This document shows, piece by piece, positions 46,491 to 55,597 of a stretch of 64,000 nt of DNA; within the stretch, counting starts at the first letter, position 1; every line of letters begins with the position of its first letter. The DNA is from CAZOVB01 sp964583095 (lineage in GTDB: Bacteria > Planctomycetota > Phycisphaerae > SM23-33), in the NCBI GenBank assembly GCA_964583095.1, contig CAZOVB010000003.1, positions 1 through 64,000 of the forward strand. The letters run 5' to 3'. The notes under the pieces were generated by a model. The model did not search any database. It was not told the origin of the DNA and saw nothing but the letters and a program-made list of their open reading frames with translations. A program made the position numbers and the translations under genes.

Positions 46491-46525
46491 ATCGCCGGGA
46501 ACGACCCATGGCCGCTCCCGGCGAT
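46491..46525. terminator. Hairpin downstream of the PEP-CTERM gene
   Basis: ATCGCCGGGA and its exact complement TCCCGGCGAT form a 10-bp stem with a 15-base loop just after the leftward PEP-CTERM gene. No long T-run follows. It may protect or terminate the transcript. Confidence 0.5.
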
Positions 46526-46558
46526 TCAGGAGGAGGTCCTTCAGATGAAAAAGCTTAC

Positions 46559-47308
46559 TTACGCACGGCGCCTGCGACGCAGGGCCACCAGACCGCCCAG
46601 ACCCAGCAGACTCATCGTCGCCGGCTCGGGAATGGTCTCAATGGTCATGCTGTAGATCGAGTCACCACTTCCGCCAGGGGAAATATTGATGTTGTACTTG
46701 TCATGTCCGTCGGCGGCGAGAGTGTCATCGTTGAGATCCAATGCAAAATTGGCAACGAGATAGTCGCCTCCCGAAGGGGTACCATCGTAGTAGCCCTGAA
46801 GGAAAGTCTTAAGGGCTGATGCGCCCGCCGCAGAGAGGGAGACAGCAGTCTCATTGCCGATCCCCTCTGTGAAGTAATCATCCTGGATCATCGTCCACAT
46901 ACCGATGCCACCTGTATAATCCATCGGCGCCAGATAGTCACCCTCGGCCAAGGTGATGCCACCACCCTCGTCCGCGGCTTGGATCTTTACGAACAGCGCG
47001 GCCGTCGCTGTTGGTGGCTCGTTGTCATCCGACAAGTGTTCGGCACGATGCTCCATTTCGAGGTCCACCGAATCGACGTCCAGTCCACCCAGATCCGGCA
47101 GCAGATATGTCGTCGCTGCCGAGTACGGAGTTCCACTGTTCTGACCTACATTCGAATCCTGGGTGGCTGACCTTGTAGCGGCACCGGACGTACCGAGTTT
47201 CCACCATCCGCCATTCTCGACGTCCGGAGTCACAGTGACTGCGCCTTGTGCCAAGGTTCCGACTGCCAATACTGCCACTAAACTTGCTGCGATTGCGACT
47301 TGCTTCAT
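46559..47308 (-). CDS. PEP-CTERM sorting-domain protein
   Basis: This 249-residue exported protein has a signal peptide (MKQVAIAASLVAVLAVGTLA) and a C-terminal PEP-CTERM signal: IPEPATMSLLGLGGLVALRR, then a run of Arg. The tail directs the protein to an exosortase that removes it at the membrane, often for extracellular-matrix proteins. The exosortase is not in this window. The middle (about 200 residues) is Asp/Gly/Thr-rich and beta-like. A GGAGG site precedes the ATG. GC is lower than in neighbours. A hairpin follows the stop. Confidence 0.92.
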   Translation of the reverse strand: MKQVAIAASLVAVLAVGTLAQGAVTVTPDVENGGWWKLGTSGAATRSATQDSNVGQNSGTPYSAATTYLLPDLGGLDVDSVDLEMEHRAEHLSDDNEPPTATAALFVKIQAADEGGGITLAEGDYLAPMDYTGGIGMWTMIQDDYFTEGIGNETAVSLSAAGASALKTFLQGYYDGTPSGGDYLVANFALDLNDDTLAADGHDKYNINISPGGSGDSIYSMTIETIPEPATMSLLGLGGLVALRRRRRA

Positions 47309-47456
47309 AGCAAAGCCTCCTTCTCTCTCGTTTTCCTAGTGGTTACCGAAATGCTCCTCAACATCACTGCTGAAAGTTTATACTGAATTCGCCCGGGTGT
47401 CTGTTGCACTTTGCGTTATAATTGTTCGACTTTACGACATCTTTCAGGAGCCTGTC
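47309..47456. promoter_or_regulatory. Divergent regulatory region
   Basis: This 148-base region lies between the PEP-CTERM gene and the XylR-like regulator. A TATAAT at 47417-47422 is a likely -10 box for the regulator, but no matching -35 was found. The regulator may control both genes from here. Confidence 0.4.
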
Positions 47457-48695
47457 ATGCGACGCAAGATCGCCGTCTTCCCCGGTAGTGACCGCAACAG
47501 CCATCGCAGCCGAAAGACCCTCCAGGGCATCCGAGACTACTGCGAACACGGCTCGCCGTGGATCATCCGCAGCCTGGGATACTGGCCCGAGGGCATGCAG
47601 GAGGAAGCATCCATCGGCCGCAGCGCAGGCCGTTGGCCGGCAGACGGCGGGATCGTCTATCGCGACGGCATCGGGCACCCCACCCTGTTCGGCAGAAAGG
47701 GCAGGTTCCCCGTCGTGTCCGTTCTCGAGAGCTATTCCAAGCCGGACCCCCACAAACTGCCCAAGGGCCTGTCAATGCGGATCCTGGTCGACAATCACGA
47801 GATCGGCCAAAGGGCGGCCGAGCACCTGCTCACCTGCGGCCAGCAGCGTTTCGCCTACATCGGCGCAGAAGGCGTCCACCAGTGCAACCAGCGACTGGAG
47901 GGCTTCTGCGGACATCTGAAAAGAAGCGACCTGGAATGCCTCCCCTTCCGCGTCGACCTGACCCGGGCCAGGATGATCTACTCCCACGCCTGGCTGGCGC
48001 CGGATCCCCAGGTGGCCAACTGGCTCAAAGAGCTTCCCAAACCGGTGGGCATCTTCGCAGACGGCGACGCCCTGGGACGCGAGATCCTGGATTCCTGCAT
48101 GGCCCTGGATATCCGCGTGCCCCAGGAGGTGGCCGTTGTCGGCATCAACAACGACGAAGACCTCTGCCTGGCCTCGCATCCCCTGCTTTCTTCGGTGCCG
48201 ATCCCCTTTGATCGGATCGGCTACGAGGCGGCCTCCTGGCTGGATCGCCTGATGGACGGCGACTCTCCCCCCAAGGACCTGGTCTACATCCCGATCCCCC
48301 CGGCCATCCGACGCGAGTCGACCAACATTGCCGCCCTGGATGAGCCCCTCCTGGCCGATGCGATCCACTTCGTGCGGGAACACGCCTGCGATCCGATCGA
48401 TGTCAACCGGATCCTCGAAGAGGTCCCCATCGGGCGCCGGCGCCTCGAGCGGGGCTTCCAGCGGACGCTGGGCCTCTCTCCCCATGCCGAGATCCGCCGC
48501 GTGCAGATGGAAAAGGCCTGCAAGCTGCTGATCGAGTCGGATTTGAGCGTCGGGCGCATCGCAAAAGCGGTCGGGCTCACCCGCGCCCACTTCGGCAAGG
48601 TCTTCCGCGATGAGCAGGGCCTGTCCCCCCTGGCCTACCGCAGGGAGTACCGCGGAAACGCGGCCGTCTCCAGCCGGCAAGGCCCACAGGCGTAG
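47457..48695 (+). CDS. XylR-like AraC-family transcriptional regulator
   Basis: This 412-residue protein has a LacI/periplasmic-binding-like N-terminal sensor domain (about 1-290) with GQRAAEHLLTCGQQRFAYIG and VPQEVAVVGINNDEDLCLAS, signatures shared with XylR-type regulators. A C-terminal AraC double helix-turn-helix domain follows (about 300-405), including RRRLERGFQRTLGLSPHAEI and VGRIAKAVGLTRAHFGKVF. It probably senses a sugar. AGGAG precedes the ATG at 47457, preferred over a frame from 47397. It is divergent from the PEP-CTERM gene. Confidence 0.93.
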   Translation: MRRKIAVFPGSDRNSHRSRKTLQGIRDYCEHGSPWIIRSLGYWPEGMQEEASIGRSAGRWPADGGIVYRDGIGHPTLFGRKGRFPVVSVLESYSKPDPHKLPKGLSMRILVDNHEIGQRAAEHLLTCGQQRFAYIGAEGVHQCNQRLEGFCGHLKRSDLECLPFRVDLTRARMIYSHAWLAPDPQVANWLKELPKPVGIFADGDALGREILDSCMALDIRVPQEVAVVGINNDEDLCLASHPLLSSVPIPFDRIGYEAASWLDRLMDGDSPPKDLVYIPIPPAIRRESTNIAALDEPLLADAIHFVREHACDPIDVNRILEEVPIGRRRLERGFQRTLGLSPHAEIRRVQMEKACKLLIESDLSVGRIAKAVGLTRAHFGKVFRDEQGLSPLAYRREYRGNAAVSSRQGPQA

Positions 48696-48735
48696 TCCCT
48701 TGCCTTTACAGGTGGGGATGGTATGCTCGGAGCCC

Positions 48736-49296
48736 ATGTTGAAACGTTCCATCCAGATAGCCATTCTGGTCGCGACCGCCGCTGCCTGCCTGGCAGGGGC
48801 CCTTTGGGCTTACCACGCCCACGTGTTCGTGGACAACTTCGACATTGTCGTTCCCGGCAAGCTCTATCGCAGCAGGCAGCCTCGGCGCGACGACTACTCG
48901 ACCCTCCAGCGATACGGCATTGCCCGGGTGGTCAATCTCCGCGCCATGGAAGAAGGCCCCGCCCAGCGCCGCCGCCAGCGGCGCATCCTGGCCACCATGA
49001 AGATCGACCATCTGGAGATCCCCATCGCACGCAAGGTCCCAACCGTCGAGCAGGTCCGGGCGTTCTTCCAGGCCGTCGATACCGCGCCGGGCCCCGTGCT
49101 GGTTCACTGCCGGCACGGCGAGGACCGCAGCGGGGTTCTGGTGGCCGCCTGGCGAGTCGCACGCCAGGGCTGGTCGATCGAAAAAGCCCTCCACGACATG
49201 CGACGCCATCGCTGCCGGATCTCCGGCGAAAAGCTTCGCAGCGTTCGCGACCTGCTGGAGACCTTCCGCTCATCTGGGCCGGCTTCGAATCAATAG
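48736..49296 (+). CDS. Membrane-anchored dual-specificity-type phosphatase
   Basis: This protein of about 186 residues has an N-terminal membrane span (AILVATAAACLAGALWAYHA) and a cysteine-phosphatase domain. The catalytic motif is VHCRHGEDRSG, matching HCx5RS, near residue 117. GKLYRSRQPRRDDYSTLQ and GIARVVNLRA precede it, as in DSP/PTP-like enzymes, and the upstream Asp is not clearly placed. It acts outside or at the membrane on an unknown phosphoprotein or lipid. Starts at 48736 and 48718 are both possible; neither has an ideal ribosome site. An FAD oxidoreductase gene follows 19 bases later. Confidence 0.83.
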   Translation: MLKRSIQIAILVATAAACLAGALWAYHAHVFVDNFDIVVPGKLYRSRQPRRDDYSTLQRYGIARVVNLRAMEEGPAQRRRQRRILATMKIDHLEIPIARKVPTVEQVRAFFQAVDTAPGPVLVHCRHGEDRSGVLVAAWRVARQGWSIEKALHDMRRHRCRISGEKLRSVRDLLETFRSSGPASNQ

Positions 49297-49315
49297 CACA
49301 AAAAAAGGAGTAGCC

Positions 49316-50665
49316 ATGTCCTCTGTCGCCACGCCGTTGTATCCGCGAAGCGCCAAACCCGGGAAGAGCTATGACGTGATCGTCGCCGGGGGAGGCCCGG
49401 CCGGGATCGGCGCCGCCCTGGCCGCCGCCATCACCGGGGCCGATACGCTCATCCTCGAGGCCCGCAGCCAATTCGGGGGCACGGCCACCGCGGCGATGTG
49501 GATGGAGATCAACTTTATTTTCAAGGACAACCACGAGACCGACCGCGGCGGGGTCCATCGCGTGCTGACCGATGCGATTCGAAGCTGGGGACCCGACGCC
49601 TCGCGCCCGGGCCCCCACAAACCCGACGCTCCGGGCAGCGGGGGAAACCTCAACGTCCATCCGGAATACCTCAAGAAGGTCCTCTTTGACCTCTTCGAAA
49701 AGCATGGGGTGGACTACCAGCTTTACAGCCCGGTCTTCGACGCCCGCAAGCAGGGCAATCGCCTCACCGGCGTTGTGGTCGGGGCCAAGGAGGGACTGGT
49801 AACCTACCGGGGCAAGACGTTTGTCGATGCGACCGGTGACGGCGACCTGGCCGCCCGGGCCGGCTGCGAGATGGCCACCCAGGGCGACGAACAGACCGGC
49901 TGGCGACCCCCCGTCACCGTCGCCTGGGCTATCTGCAACGTGGATACCCAAAGGCTCTACCAATGGCTGGAAGACGACCTGGAACTCGACCGGCATCAGT
50001 ACAAGGCCTTTAACGAATTGATCGGCGACTACCGCGAGAAAGGCTATAACCTGCCCAACTGGATGGGCCTGAACCGCACAACCCTTCCCGGAGTGGTCTC
50101 GGTCAACAGCGGTACCAGCCTGGATTACTCCCTGGACTGCTCCCGAAGCGAGATGCTGACGATGATCGAGAAGATGGCCATCGACCAGTCGATCGACTTC
50201 ATCCGCTTTGCGCGGGAGAACAAGATTCCGGGCATGGAGGAGGTTTGCCTGATGCGGACCGGCGGCTTTGCGATGGCCCGCGACACCCGGCGCCTCGTCG
50301 GCAAGTACATCTTCGATGACCGGGACGTGATGGAGGGCACGGAGTTTCCCGACGCGGTGGCCAGCAAGTACGGCGGAAGCGATCCGGTCGGCAAGCAGAG
50401 ACCCTACACCGGCATCAAGCAGGGAGCCCTGTTCCCCTATCGCAGCCTGCTTCCCCGCGACGTGAATGGCCTGCTGGTGGCGGGCCGATGCAGTTCCGCC
50501 ACCATGCTCGGGCATTACGGCGGAAAGAGCATGGGAAACATGATCTCGATCGGCCAGGGAGCGGGAGTAGCCGCCGCCCTCAGTGCCGAAGAAAACGTCG
50601 TGCCCCGGGATCTTCCCGTCGAGAAGATTCAGCACCAACTGGAGAAGATGGGCGTGAGTCTGTAG
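49316..50665 (+). CDS. FAD-dependent oxidoreductase (FAD_oxidored type)
   Basis: This 449-residue flavoprotein has an N-terminal Rossmann motif, VIVAGGGPAGIGAALAAAIT, then LILEARSQFGGTATAAMW. TFVDATGDGDLAARAG near residue 170 is a second FAD contact, and the C-terminal GGKSMGNMISIGQGAGVAAA completes the FAD site. Members are common in planctomycetes near sugar-degradation genes and lack a defined substrate. GGAG precedes the ATG. It converges with a small helical protein gene. Confidence 0.9.
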   Translation: MSSVATPLYPRSAKPGKSYDVIVAGGGPAGIGAALAAAITGADTLILEARSQFGGTATAAMWMEINFIFKDNHETDRGGVHRVLTDAIRSWGPDASRPGPHKPDAPGSGGNLNVHPEYLKKVLFDLFEKHGVDYQLYSPVFDARKQGNRLTGVVVGAKEGLVTYRGKTFVDATGDGDLAARAGCEMATQGDEQTGWRPPVTVAWAICNVDTQRLYQWLEDDLELDRHQYKAFNELIGDYREKGYNLPNWMGLNRTTLPGVVSVNSGTSLDYSLDCSRSEMLTMIEKMAIDQSIDFIRFARENKIPGMEEVCLMRTGGFAMARDTRRLVGKYIFDDRDVMEGTEFPDAVASKYGGSDPVGKQRPYTGIKQGALFPYRSLLPRDVNGLLVAGRCSSATMLGHYGGKSMGNMISIGQGAGVAAALSAEENVVPRDLPVEKIQHQLEKMGVSL

Positions 50666-50701
50666 CGCCCGACTTCCGGACCCGGCACCCGACGGAAAAG
50701 C

Positions 50702-51223
50702 TCAGTCCGGATCGGTGCAGAGCTTCGCAGCCTTTTCGAACAGGGCCTTGAGTTTGGGGGTGATCCAGCTCAACTGCGCGAACTGGCCAAGCGTCTTTCC
50801 CAGGGGCCCCGGCTCCAGGCGGGTGATGCGAACGTTGTGCATGGTCAGCCCGGCCGCGATGGCTGCGTGGTAAAGCACCAGCGACACCTGGCGAGCGGGT
50901 CCCTCGGACAGAAGCGAGGCCTCCCGCTTGGCCACCGCCTTGATTTCCTCGAGCTGCTCCAGGGGGGTGATGGAATCGGTCAGGCAGGTCTCGAGCGTGC
51001 CGGGCCCGTCGCTGCGAGTTTCTCGGGTCGCACGGGCCACGAGGCTCTCGATCTGCTTCCATTGCTTCAGGGTATCCTGGGACGACTCAGCCAGCCGAGA
51101 GCTCAGCAGGTCCTTCTTGGCCTGGTCCGGCTGATGATTCCGGCTTTGGGGTGTATAGAGCGCAATCTCCAGCAGCTTTGCCATTCTGGCAGCGGTCGTA
51201 TCCAACGGCGAGTGTTTCTGCAT
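50702..51223 (-). CDS. Helical hypothetical protein
   Basis: This 173-residue soluble protein is mostly alpha-helical and was not recognised. LEEIKAVAKREASLLSEGPA and VSLVLYHAAIAAGLTMHNVR in the second half form amphipathic helices. There is no signal peptide, membrane segment or catalytic motif. It precedes nothing obvious on its strand; the ECF sigma gene lies upstream by about 110 bases and may be co-transcribed with it. A regulatory or accessory role to the sigma factor is possible but unsupported. Confidence 0.65.
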   Translation of the reverse strand: MQKHSPLDTTAARMAKLLEIALYTPQSRNHQPDQAKKDLLSSRLAESSQDTLKQWKQIESLVARATRETRSDGPGTLETCLTDSITPLEQLEEIKAVAKREASLLSEGPARQVSLVLYHAAIAAGLTMHNVRITRLEPGPLGKTLGQFAQLSWITPKLKALFEKAAKLCTDPD

Positions 51224-51336
51224 GTCAAATCTCGAAACCCGAAAGGTGCATAAGACAACGCCCCCCCCTTCACGCAGGCGACCTTCGCCGTAGGCAGCGT
51301 GCCCTTGCCCTGTTGTTTTCTATGCGCGGCGGGGGC

Positions 51337-52107
51337 CTATCCTGCGCAGGAACCGGAGAGAATCTTCATCAACTCCCGGATTTCCTCTTCGACATTTTCG
51401 CCGGGGCGAAGATTGCGTCGGACAGCCGATTGCAACTGTGTGCGAAACCTGCGCTTAACAGTCACCAGCATGTTCGATACCTGGGTCGGATCCTCCAGGC
51501 CGTGCTTGCGGCACAACCGGGAAAGCTCGGGCGACTCCTGACCGTGGAGCAGCGGATCGACCACGCGGGCTTCAAACAGGGCCCAGTGAACGGCTAGGCC
51601 GTCGGTCTGGCAACTGCCTCGGACCTCCTCGAGGACTTCCTCCAGCAGCGAGGCCGCCCAGGCGAAGGTGAACGCCTCCTGGGGAGATCGGGCCGCCGAG
51701 GTCAGATCCATCTGGCCCGCCTCGGCGTCGCTGAGCGAGAACAGCCCCTGGCGGGGCATGCGCTTCTGCGAGGTGCTCTTGCGATACTCCTGGCGGACAA
51801 AGCAGTTCAGGGCCGTCAGAAGAAAACTCCGGAAGCGCCCGCGGCTGCGATCCGCCTGGGCGATCAGATCCTTGCCGAAGACGATCTCGGCAAAAAACGC
51901 CTGCGTCAGATCGCGGGCATCTTCGTGGGACTGGCCCCGGAACCGGAGATACGAATAGACCGGCCGCCAGTACCTTCGGCACAGGTCGTCCAGGATGGCC
52001 TGTCGCTCCTGCTCGTCGGCTTCGGGAATCCGCCCGATTTCGGTCCACTGGGTCTCCTCGAACCGACTGCCGGGACCGTGGGGGCCCGTGGAATGCGGGG
52101 GAATCAT
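51337..52107 (-). CDS. ECF-type RNA polymerase sigma factor, planctomycete STPK-associated type
   Basis: This 256-residue sigma factor has region 2 near residues 42-115. The segments are CRRYWRPVYSYLRFRGQSHE, DARDLTQAFFAE, SRGRFRSFLLTALNCFVRQE. The acidic residues typical of the DAED and QE positions are replaced by Arg and Ala. Region 4 is less obvious, with a helical segment to about residue 225. There is no anti-sigma gene next to it. A membrane Ser/Thr kinase is encoded divergently two genes away, an arrangement known for phosphorylation-activated ECF factors such as EcfP with PknT. No clear ribosome site; a hairpin abuts the start codon. Confidence 0.85.
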   Translation of the reverse strand: MIPPHSTGPHGPGSRFEETQWTEIGRIPEADEQERQAILDDLCRRYWRPVYSYLRFRGQSHEDARDLTQAFFAEIVFGKDLIAQADRSRGRFRSFLLTALNCFVRQEYRKSTSQKRMPRQGLFSLSDAEAGQMDLTSAARSPQEAFTFAWAASLLEEVLEEVRGSCQTDGLAVHWALFEARVVDPLLHGQESPELSRLCRKHGLEDPTQVSNMLVTVKRRFRTQLQSAVRRNLRPGENVEEEIRELMKILSGSCAG

Positions 52108-52127
52108 GGGCAGATTCCGACCTGCCC
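52108..52127 (-). promoter_or_regulatory. Hairpin abutting the sigma-factor start codon
   Basis: In the transcript, GGGCAG and CTGCCC pair around an 8-base loop, with the 3' arm directly before the ATG. It could limit ribosome access. Confidence 0.35.
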
Positions 52128-52210
52128 GGAGCGGGCTCGTACATTTTCGATCCCCCGCATTGCGGGCCGAAAACAGAGTCCGGATGCTGCATACGACATA
52201 TTGATACCTC

Positions 52211-52239
52211 TTGACAGAATCAGGCGATCCATCTATACA
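52211..52239 (+). promoter_or_regulatory. Sigma70-like promoter for the outer-membrane/kinase operon
   Basis: A consensus TTGACA is separated by 17 bases from TATACA, a near-ideal housekeeping promoter. It lies about 165 bases before the outer-membrane-like gene. The 298-base divergent gap holds no supported gene. Confidence 0.7.
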
Positions 52240-52405
52240 AAGACAGTGTCGTCTCGCTCATTGTAATCGGATGTCTTCTTCAGGGCCAACAATCGTCCCG
52301 GAGGACCAAGGCGTACCGGCCGCAGGCAGGCTTGGTGGTCCAAGGGCAACGGACGCCGAGGTCACCGAGGTCATCCGCCTGTCTTGTGTTCTGAAAGGAT
52401 GAACA

Positions 52406-53470
52406 ATGATCCACTCGACCTTCTCGGCCGTTCCCCGCCGACGGCAAGGGCGCCTGCTGGGACTCGTCCTTTTGACCTGCCTGCTGCTCGGACCCCGGCT
52501 CCTCCGAGCCGGCGACTACAGCCAAGGCAACTTCGGTCATCGATTCTCGGCGGCATTGACACGCTTCTCGCCCTATGCCGACGTAGCAGCCGCCGGGGGC
52601 GCCAGCGCCGGCAGCAAGTGGTTCTCTTCGCTGAACCCGGCCAGCGCAGCCTGGAATCTCAAGTTCAACGACAGGAGCCTCTTCCTCTCGCCCCAGTATT
52701 CGCTGCTGTGTTTCTCCGAGGGACAAAAGCTCCACGTAGCCACCCAGTCGGCCACGATCGACCTGGGCAAGTGGGGCAGCCTGATTCCCGCCTGGGCCCA
52801 AGCCCACAGCAACACCCGCAAGACCAAGGCAGGACTGGACTTCCAGTACGACCTGCGCCAGTTCCAGTTGCAGTACGGCCTGAACGTATCGGAGCGGACC
52901 GCCCTGGGGGCCGCCTTTGGCTTTTCCGACGCATCCATTCAGTTCGATTGGGGGAATCTGCAGGTCTCCGACAGTGATTCCGAGACGTACATGTTCCGCC
53001 TGGGCGGACTCCACCGCATCACAGAAAAATGGCTGGCCGGGCTGGTGATCGAGTACGCCTTCTCCCGCGGGAGAACCACCGAGTACGACCTGACCGGCTT
53101 TCTCCCGGATGTCAAGACGGCCGATACGGCGCATCAAATCCTCCTTCGCCCGGGCGTGTCGCTGGAGTACCAGGAAGATTCCAGCGTCTTCTTCGACTAC
53201 GAGTTGGCGTCCTTCTGGGACCACAGCGGCCATCTGAACCTCAATCGCTTTCATCTTGGGATCGACCACCAGGTGGTCCGGGGGATCTTCATCCGGGGCG
53301 GGACGGTCGTGGACTTGCGCGGCGAATGGACGTGGACGACGGGCTTTGGCCTGGCCCCCACCGACTGGATGTCGGTGGACGTGGCGTACCAGTGCAACGC
53401 CATGCCCGAGCTGGAAGAGGAATTCGGCACCAGCCGGCAGGTAACGGTCTCGGTTTCTTTGAGTTGGTAA
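52406..53470 (+). CDS. Outer-membrane beta-barrel-like protein
   Basis: This 354-residue exported protein has a signal peptide (LLGLVLLTCLLLGPRLLRA). Its alternating strands include YDLRQFQLQYGLNVSERTAL, EKWLAGLVIEYAFSRGR and RGEWTWTTGFGLAPTDWMSV. It ends VTVSVSLSW, a C-terminal aromatic residue typical of barrels inserted by the BAM complex. A specific function was not recognised. The ATG has AAAGGA upstream. It is followed after 16 bases by a Ser/Thr kinase gene, so expression is probably coupled. Confidence 0.78.
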   Translation: MIHSTFSAVPRRRQGRLLGLVLLTCLLLGPRLLRAGDYSQGNFGHRFSAALTRFSPYADVAAAGGASAGSKWFSSLNPASAAWNLKFNDRSLFLSPQYSLLCFSEGQKLHVATQSATIDLGKWGSLIPAWAQAHSNTRKTKAGLDFQYDLRQFQLQYGLNVSERTALGAAFGFSDASIQFDWGNLQVSDSDSETYMFRLGGLHRITEKWLAGLVIEYAFSRGRTTEYDLTGFLPDVKTADTAHQILLRPGVSLEYQEDSSVFFDYELASFWDHSGHLNLNRFHLGIDHQVVRGIFIRGGTVVDLRGEWTWTTGFGLAPTDWMSVDVAYQCNAMPELEEEFGTSRQVTVSVSLSW

Positions 53471-53486
53471 GGCCCCGGCGGCGACC

Positions 53487-55586
53487 ATGCAGGATGAACA
53501 GCATGACAGCAGGAAGCGGCCCGTAGGCGACAGCAAGGAGCTGTTCTCGGTGGAGCTTTCGGCTTTTACCGCCGACGGACAGGAGACGCGCGAGACCCTG
53601 GGGCCGATCGAACGGACCAAGCCCGAGGTGGAAGGGTACGAAGTGCTCTCTCCGCTGGGCAGCGGAGCGATGGGGACCGTCTGGAAGGCCCGTCAACTCG
53701 GTACGAATCAGCACGTGGCGCTGAAGGTTCTGGATATGGGCCCCGGAGACCCAAACCGGCAACGCAACCGGTTCGAGCGGGAGATTGAACTGGCAGCCCA
53801 GTTGAACCACCCCAACATCGCCCGGGTCTACCATGCGGGCCTCAGCCAGGACAAATGCTGCTACCTGGCCATGGAACTCATCGAGGGCGAGCACCTGGAT
53901 GTCTACCTGGAGCGCAAGCGAAAGGAAGCGAATCTCAGCGACGAGGAATACACCGCCCTGGTGCTGATGCTGATGGAAGAGGTCTGTGCCGGGGTTGAAC
54001 ATGCCCACCAGGGCCAGGTGGTCCATCGGGATCTCAAGCCCTCCAATATCATGGTTCGACCGGACGGAAGCGTCGTAATCGTGGACTTCGGCGTAGCCAA
54101 GACCGTCACCGGCCAGGGCGAGAGTTCCCGGTCGCTGCTGGAAGTCCTCCAGAGCAGCAGAAGACAGCAAGCCGATGAACCGGATCTCCAGGCCCGGGCG
54201 GACCATCCGCCGGCGCCACCGGAAAGCGGTTCGCCCGATGGGTCGTTTCCCGAGTGGAGCCGGAGCGGGCCGATGGTCTCCCGCCATTCGATGCCGGCCA
54301 CCAGCAAAGGCGTCCTGGTCGGAACGCTGGCCTACATGTCTCCCGAGCAGGCAGCCGGGATGAACCAGCAGCTCACGACCCAAAGCGACGTCTACAGTCT
54401 CGGGGTGATCCTCTACAAGCTCCTCACGGGCCGCTATCCACACGATCTTTCCGGCGGAGATCCGGAGGCCGTACGGTTCCGAAAGATCAACAATCCCGTC
54501 CTGCCCCCGGAGGAAGCCAAGCCCGAACTCGCCCCCCCGCTTGCGGCCATGCTCCGCCGGGCCCTGCAACGCGAGCGGACAAACCGCTACGCGTCGGTCT
54601 CCCAGCTTCAGCATGACATCCGGGCCTATTTCGAGGACAACCCCCTCCTGGCCTACGAGGAGACTGCCGGCAGGGCGATTCTCCGGAGGGTTTCGGCCTA
54701 CAACATCCCGATCGCCATCGCCCTGTCCCTGGTGGTCACGATGGGCCTGTGCGTCTGGGTACATCTGGCGGGGATGAAGGTCATCAACGTCATCTCGGTC
54801 TATGACCTGCTGGGCCTGGCTATGCTCAGCGGCATCAGCTTCGTGTTCTTCCTGGCCTATGTGACCTGTGGCAGGAGGAAGATCGACCTGGTCTTCGGTA
54901 CGTTGATCTCCTGCAGCGCGATCGTCTGCGGAATCACCTTCCTGGCCGACAACCTGGTCCTGGTGGGACACTCCGCAGTCGACAAGCCCTGGGCAGCCCG
55001 GGCTGCCCTGATGATCGGCTGGGGCCAGTGGGGCATGGCCATCCTGGCCCTGCCGCTGGAGATCCACTTCGTACTGGTCTACTGCGGACTGGACCGGAAA
55101 TACCGCAAGACCCTCTATGGCGTCTATGCACTGGCCTTTGCCGCCTTGCCGGCCGTGTTCCACCCCGGATTCCTCAAGCAGGCCTCCAAGCCCAATGCCT
55201 CCGTCGCCTCGGTCAGCCACCTGGCGGTCTGGCTGGCCCAGCCGCAACCGGGCGCCACGCTCTGCCTGGTCGCCTGGATCGTCATAAACGTCGGCATCCT
55301 CCTGCTGCTCCACCGGCAAAAGACCCGGAAGGACCGCTTTGGCCCGTATCGCTGTATCCACCTGGTCCAGTGGGCTATCGCCGTACAGGCCATCGGCGTC
55401 CTGGGAGACATTACACAGGCGTTCTTCTCGATCAGCACCCTCTCGGCCTACGTCGGCTGTGCGATGATCTCCGCGATGCTCCTTTCTGCCGCCCTGGTCC
55501 GCGAACGCATCGAGAGCAGCCGAAAGATCCTTTACGACTCGGTCAAGGAAATCAAGAACACCCAAGCCCGAACCCAGGCCGCCTGA
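53487..55586 (+). CDS. Membrane serine/threonine protein kinase with C-terminal seven-helix-like region
   Basis: This is a 699-residue kinase. The catalytic domain (about 50-385) has the P-loop LGSGAMGTVWKA, Lys80 (VALKVL), HRDLKPSN with Asp182, VDFGVAK with Asp200 and GTLAYMSPEQ near 279-288. The activation segment between Asp200 and Glu287 is about 88 residues, roughly twice the norm, and rich in Ser, Pro and Gln. Residues 405-680 contain about seven hydrophobic helices and resemble the 7TM sensor region found in some histidine kinases. The final 20 residues are charged. It may phosphorylate the nearby ECF factor, by analogy. Confidence 0.93.
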   Translation: MQDEQHDSRKRPVGDSKELFSVELSAFTADGQETRETLGPIERTKPEVEGYEVLSPLGSGAMGTVWKARQLGTNQHVALKVLDMGPGDPNRQRNRFEREIELAAQLNHPNIARVYHAGLSQDKCCYLAMELIEGEHLDVYLERKRKEANLSDEEYTALVLMLMEEVCAGVEHAHQGQVVHRDLKPSNIMVRPDGSVVIVDFGVAKTVTGQGESSRSLLEVLQSSRRQQADEPDLQARADHPPAPPESGSPDGSFPEWSRSGPMVSRHSMPATSKGVLVGTLAYMSPEQAAGMNQQLTTQSDVYSLGVILYKLLTGRYPHDLSGGDPEAVRFRKINNPVLPPEEAKPELAPPLAAMLRRALQRERTNRYASVSQLQHDIRAYFEDNPLLAYEETAGRAILRRVSAYNIPIAIALSLVVTMGLCVWVHLAGMKVINVISVYDLLGLAMLSGISFVFFLAYVTCGRRKIDLVFGTLISCSAIVCGITFLADNLVLVGHSAVDKPWAARAALMIGWGQWGMAILALPLEIHFVLVYCGLDRKYRKTLYGVYALAFAALPAVFHPGFLKQASKPNASVASVSHLAVWLAQPQPGATLCLVAWIVINVGILLLLHRQKTRKDRFGPYRCIHLVQWAIAVQAIGVLGDITQAFFSISTLSAYVGCAMISAMLLSAALVRERIESSRKILYDSVKEIKNTQARTQAA

Positions 55587-55597
55587 GAAGGATTTCT

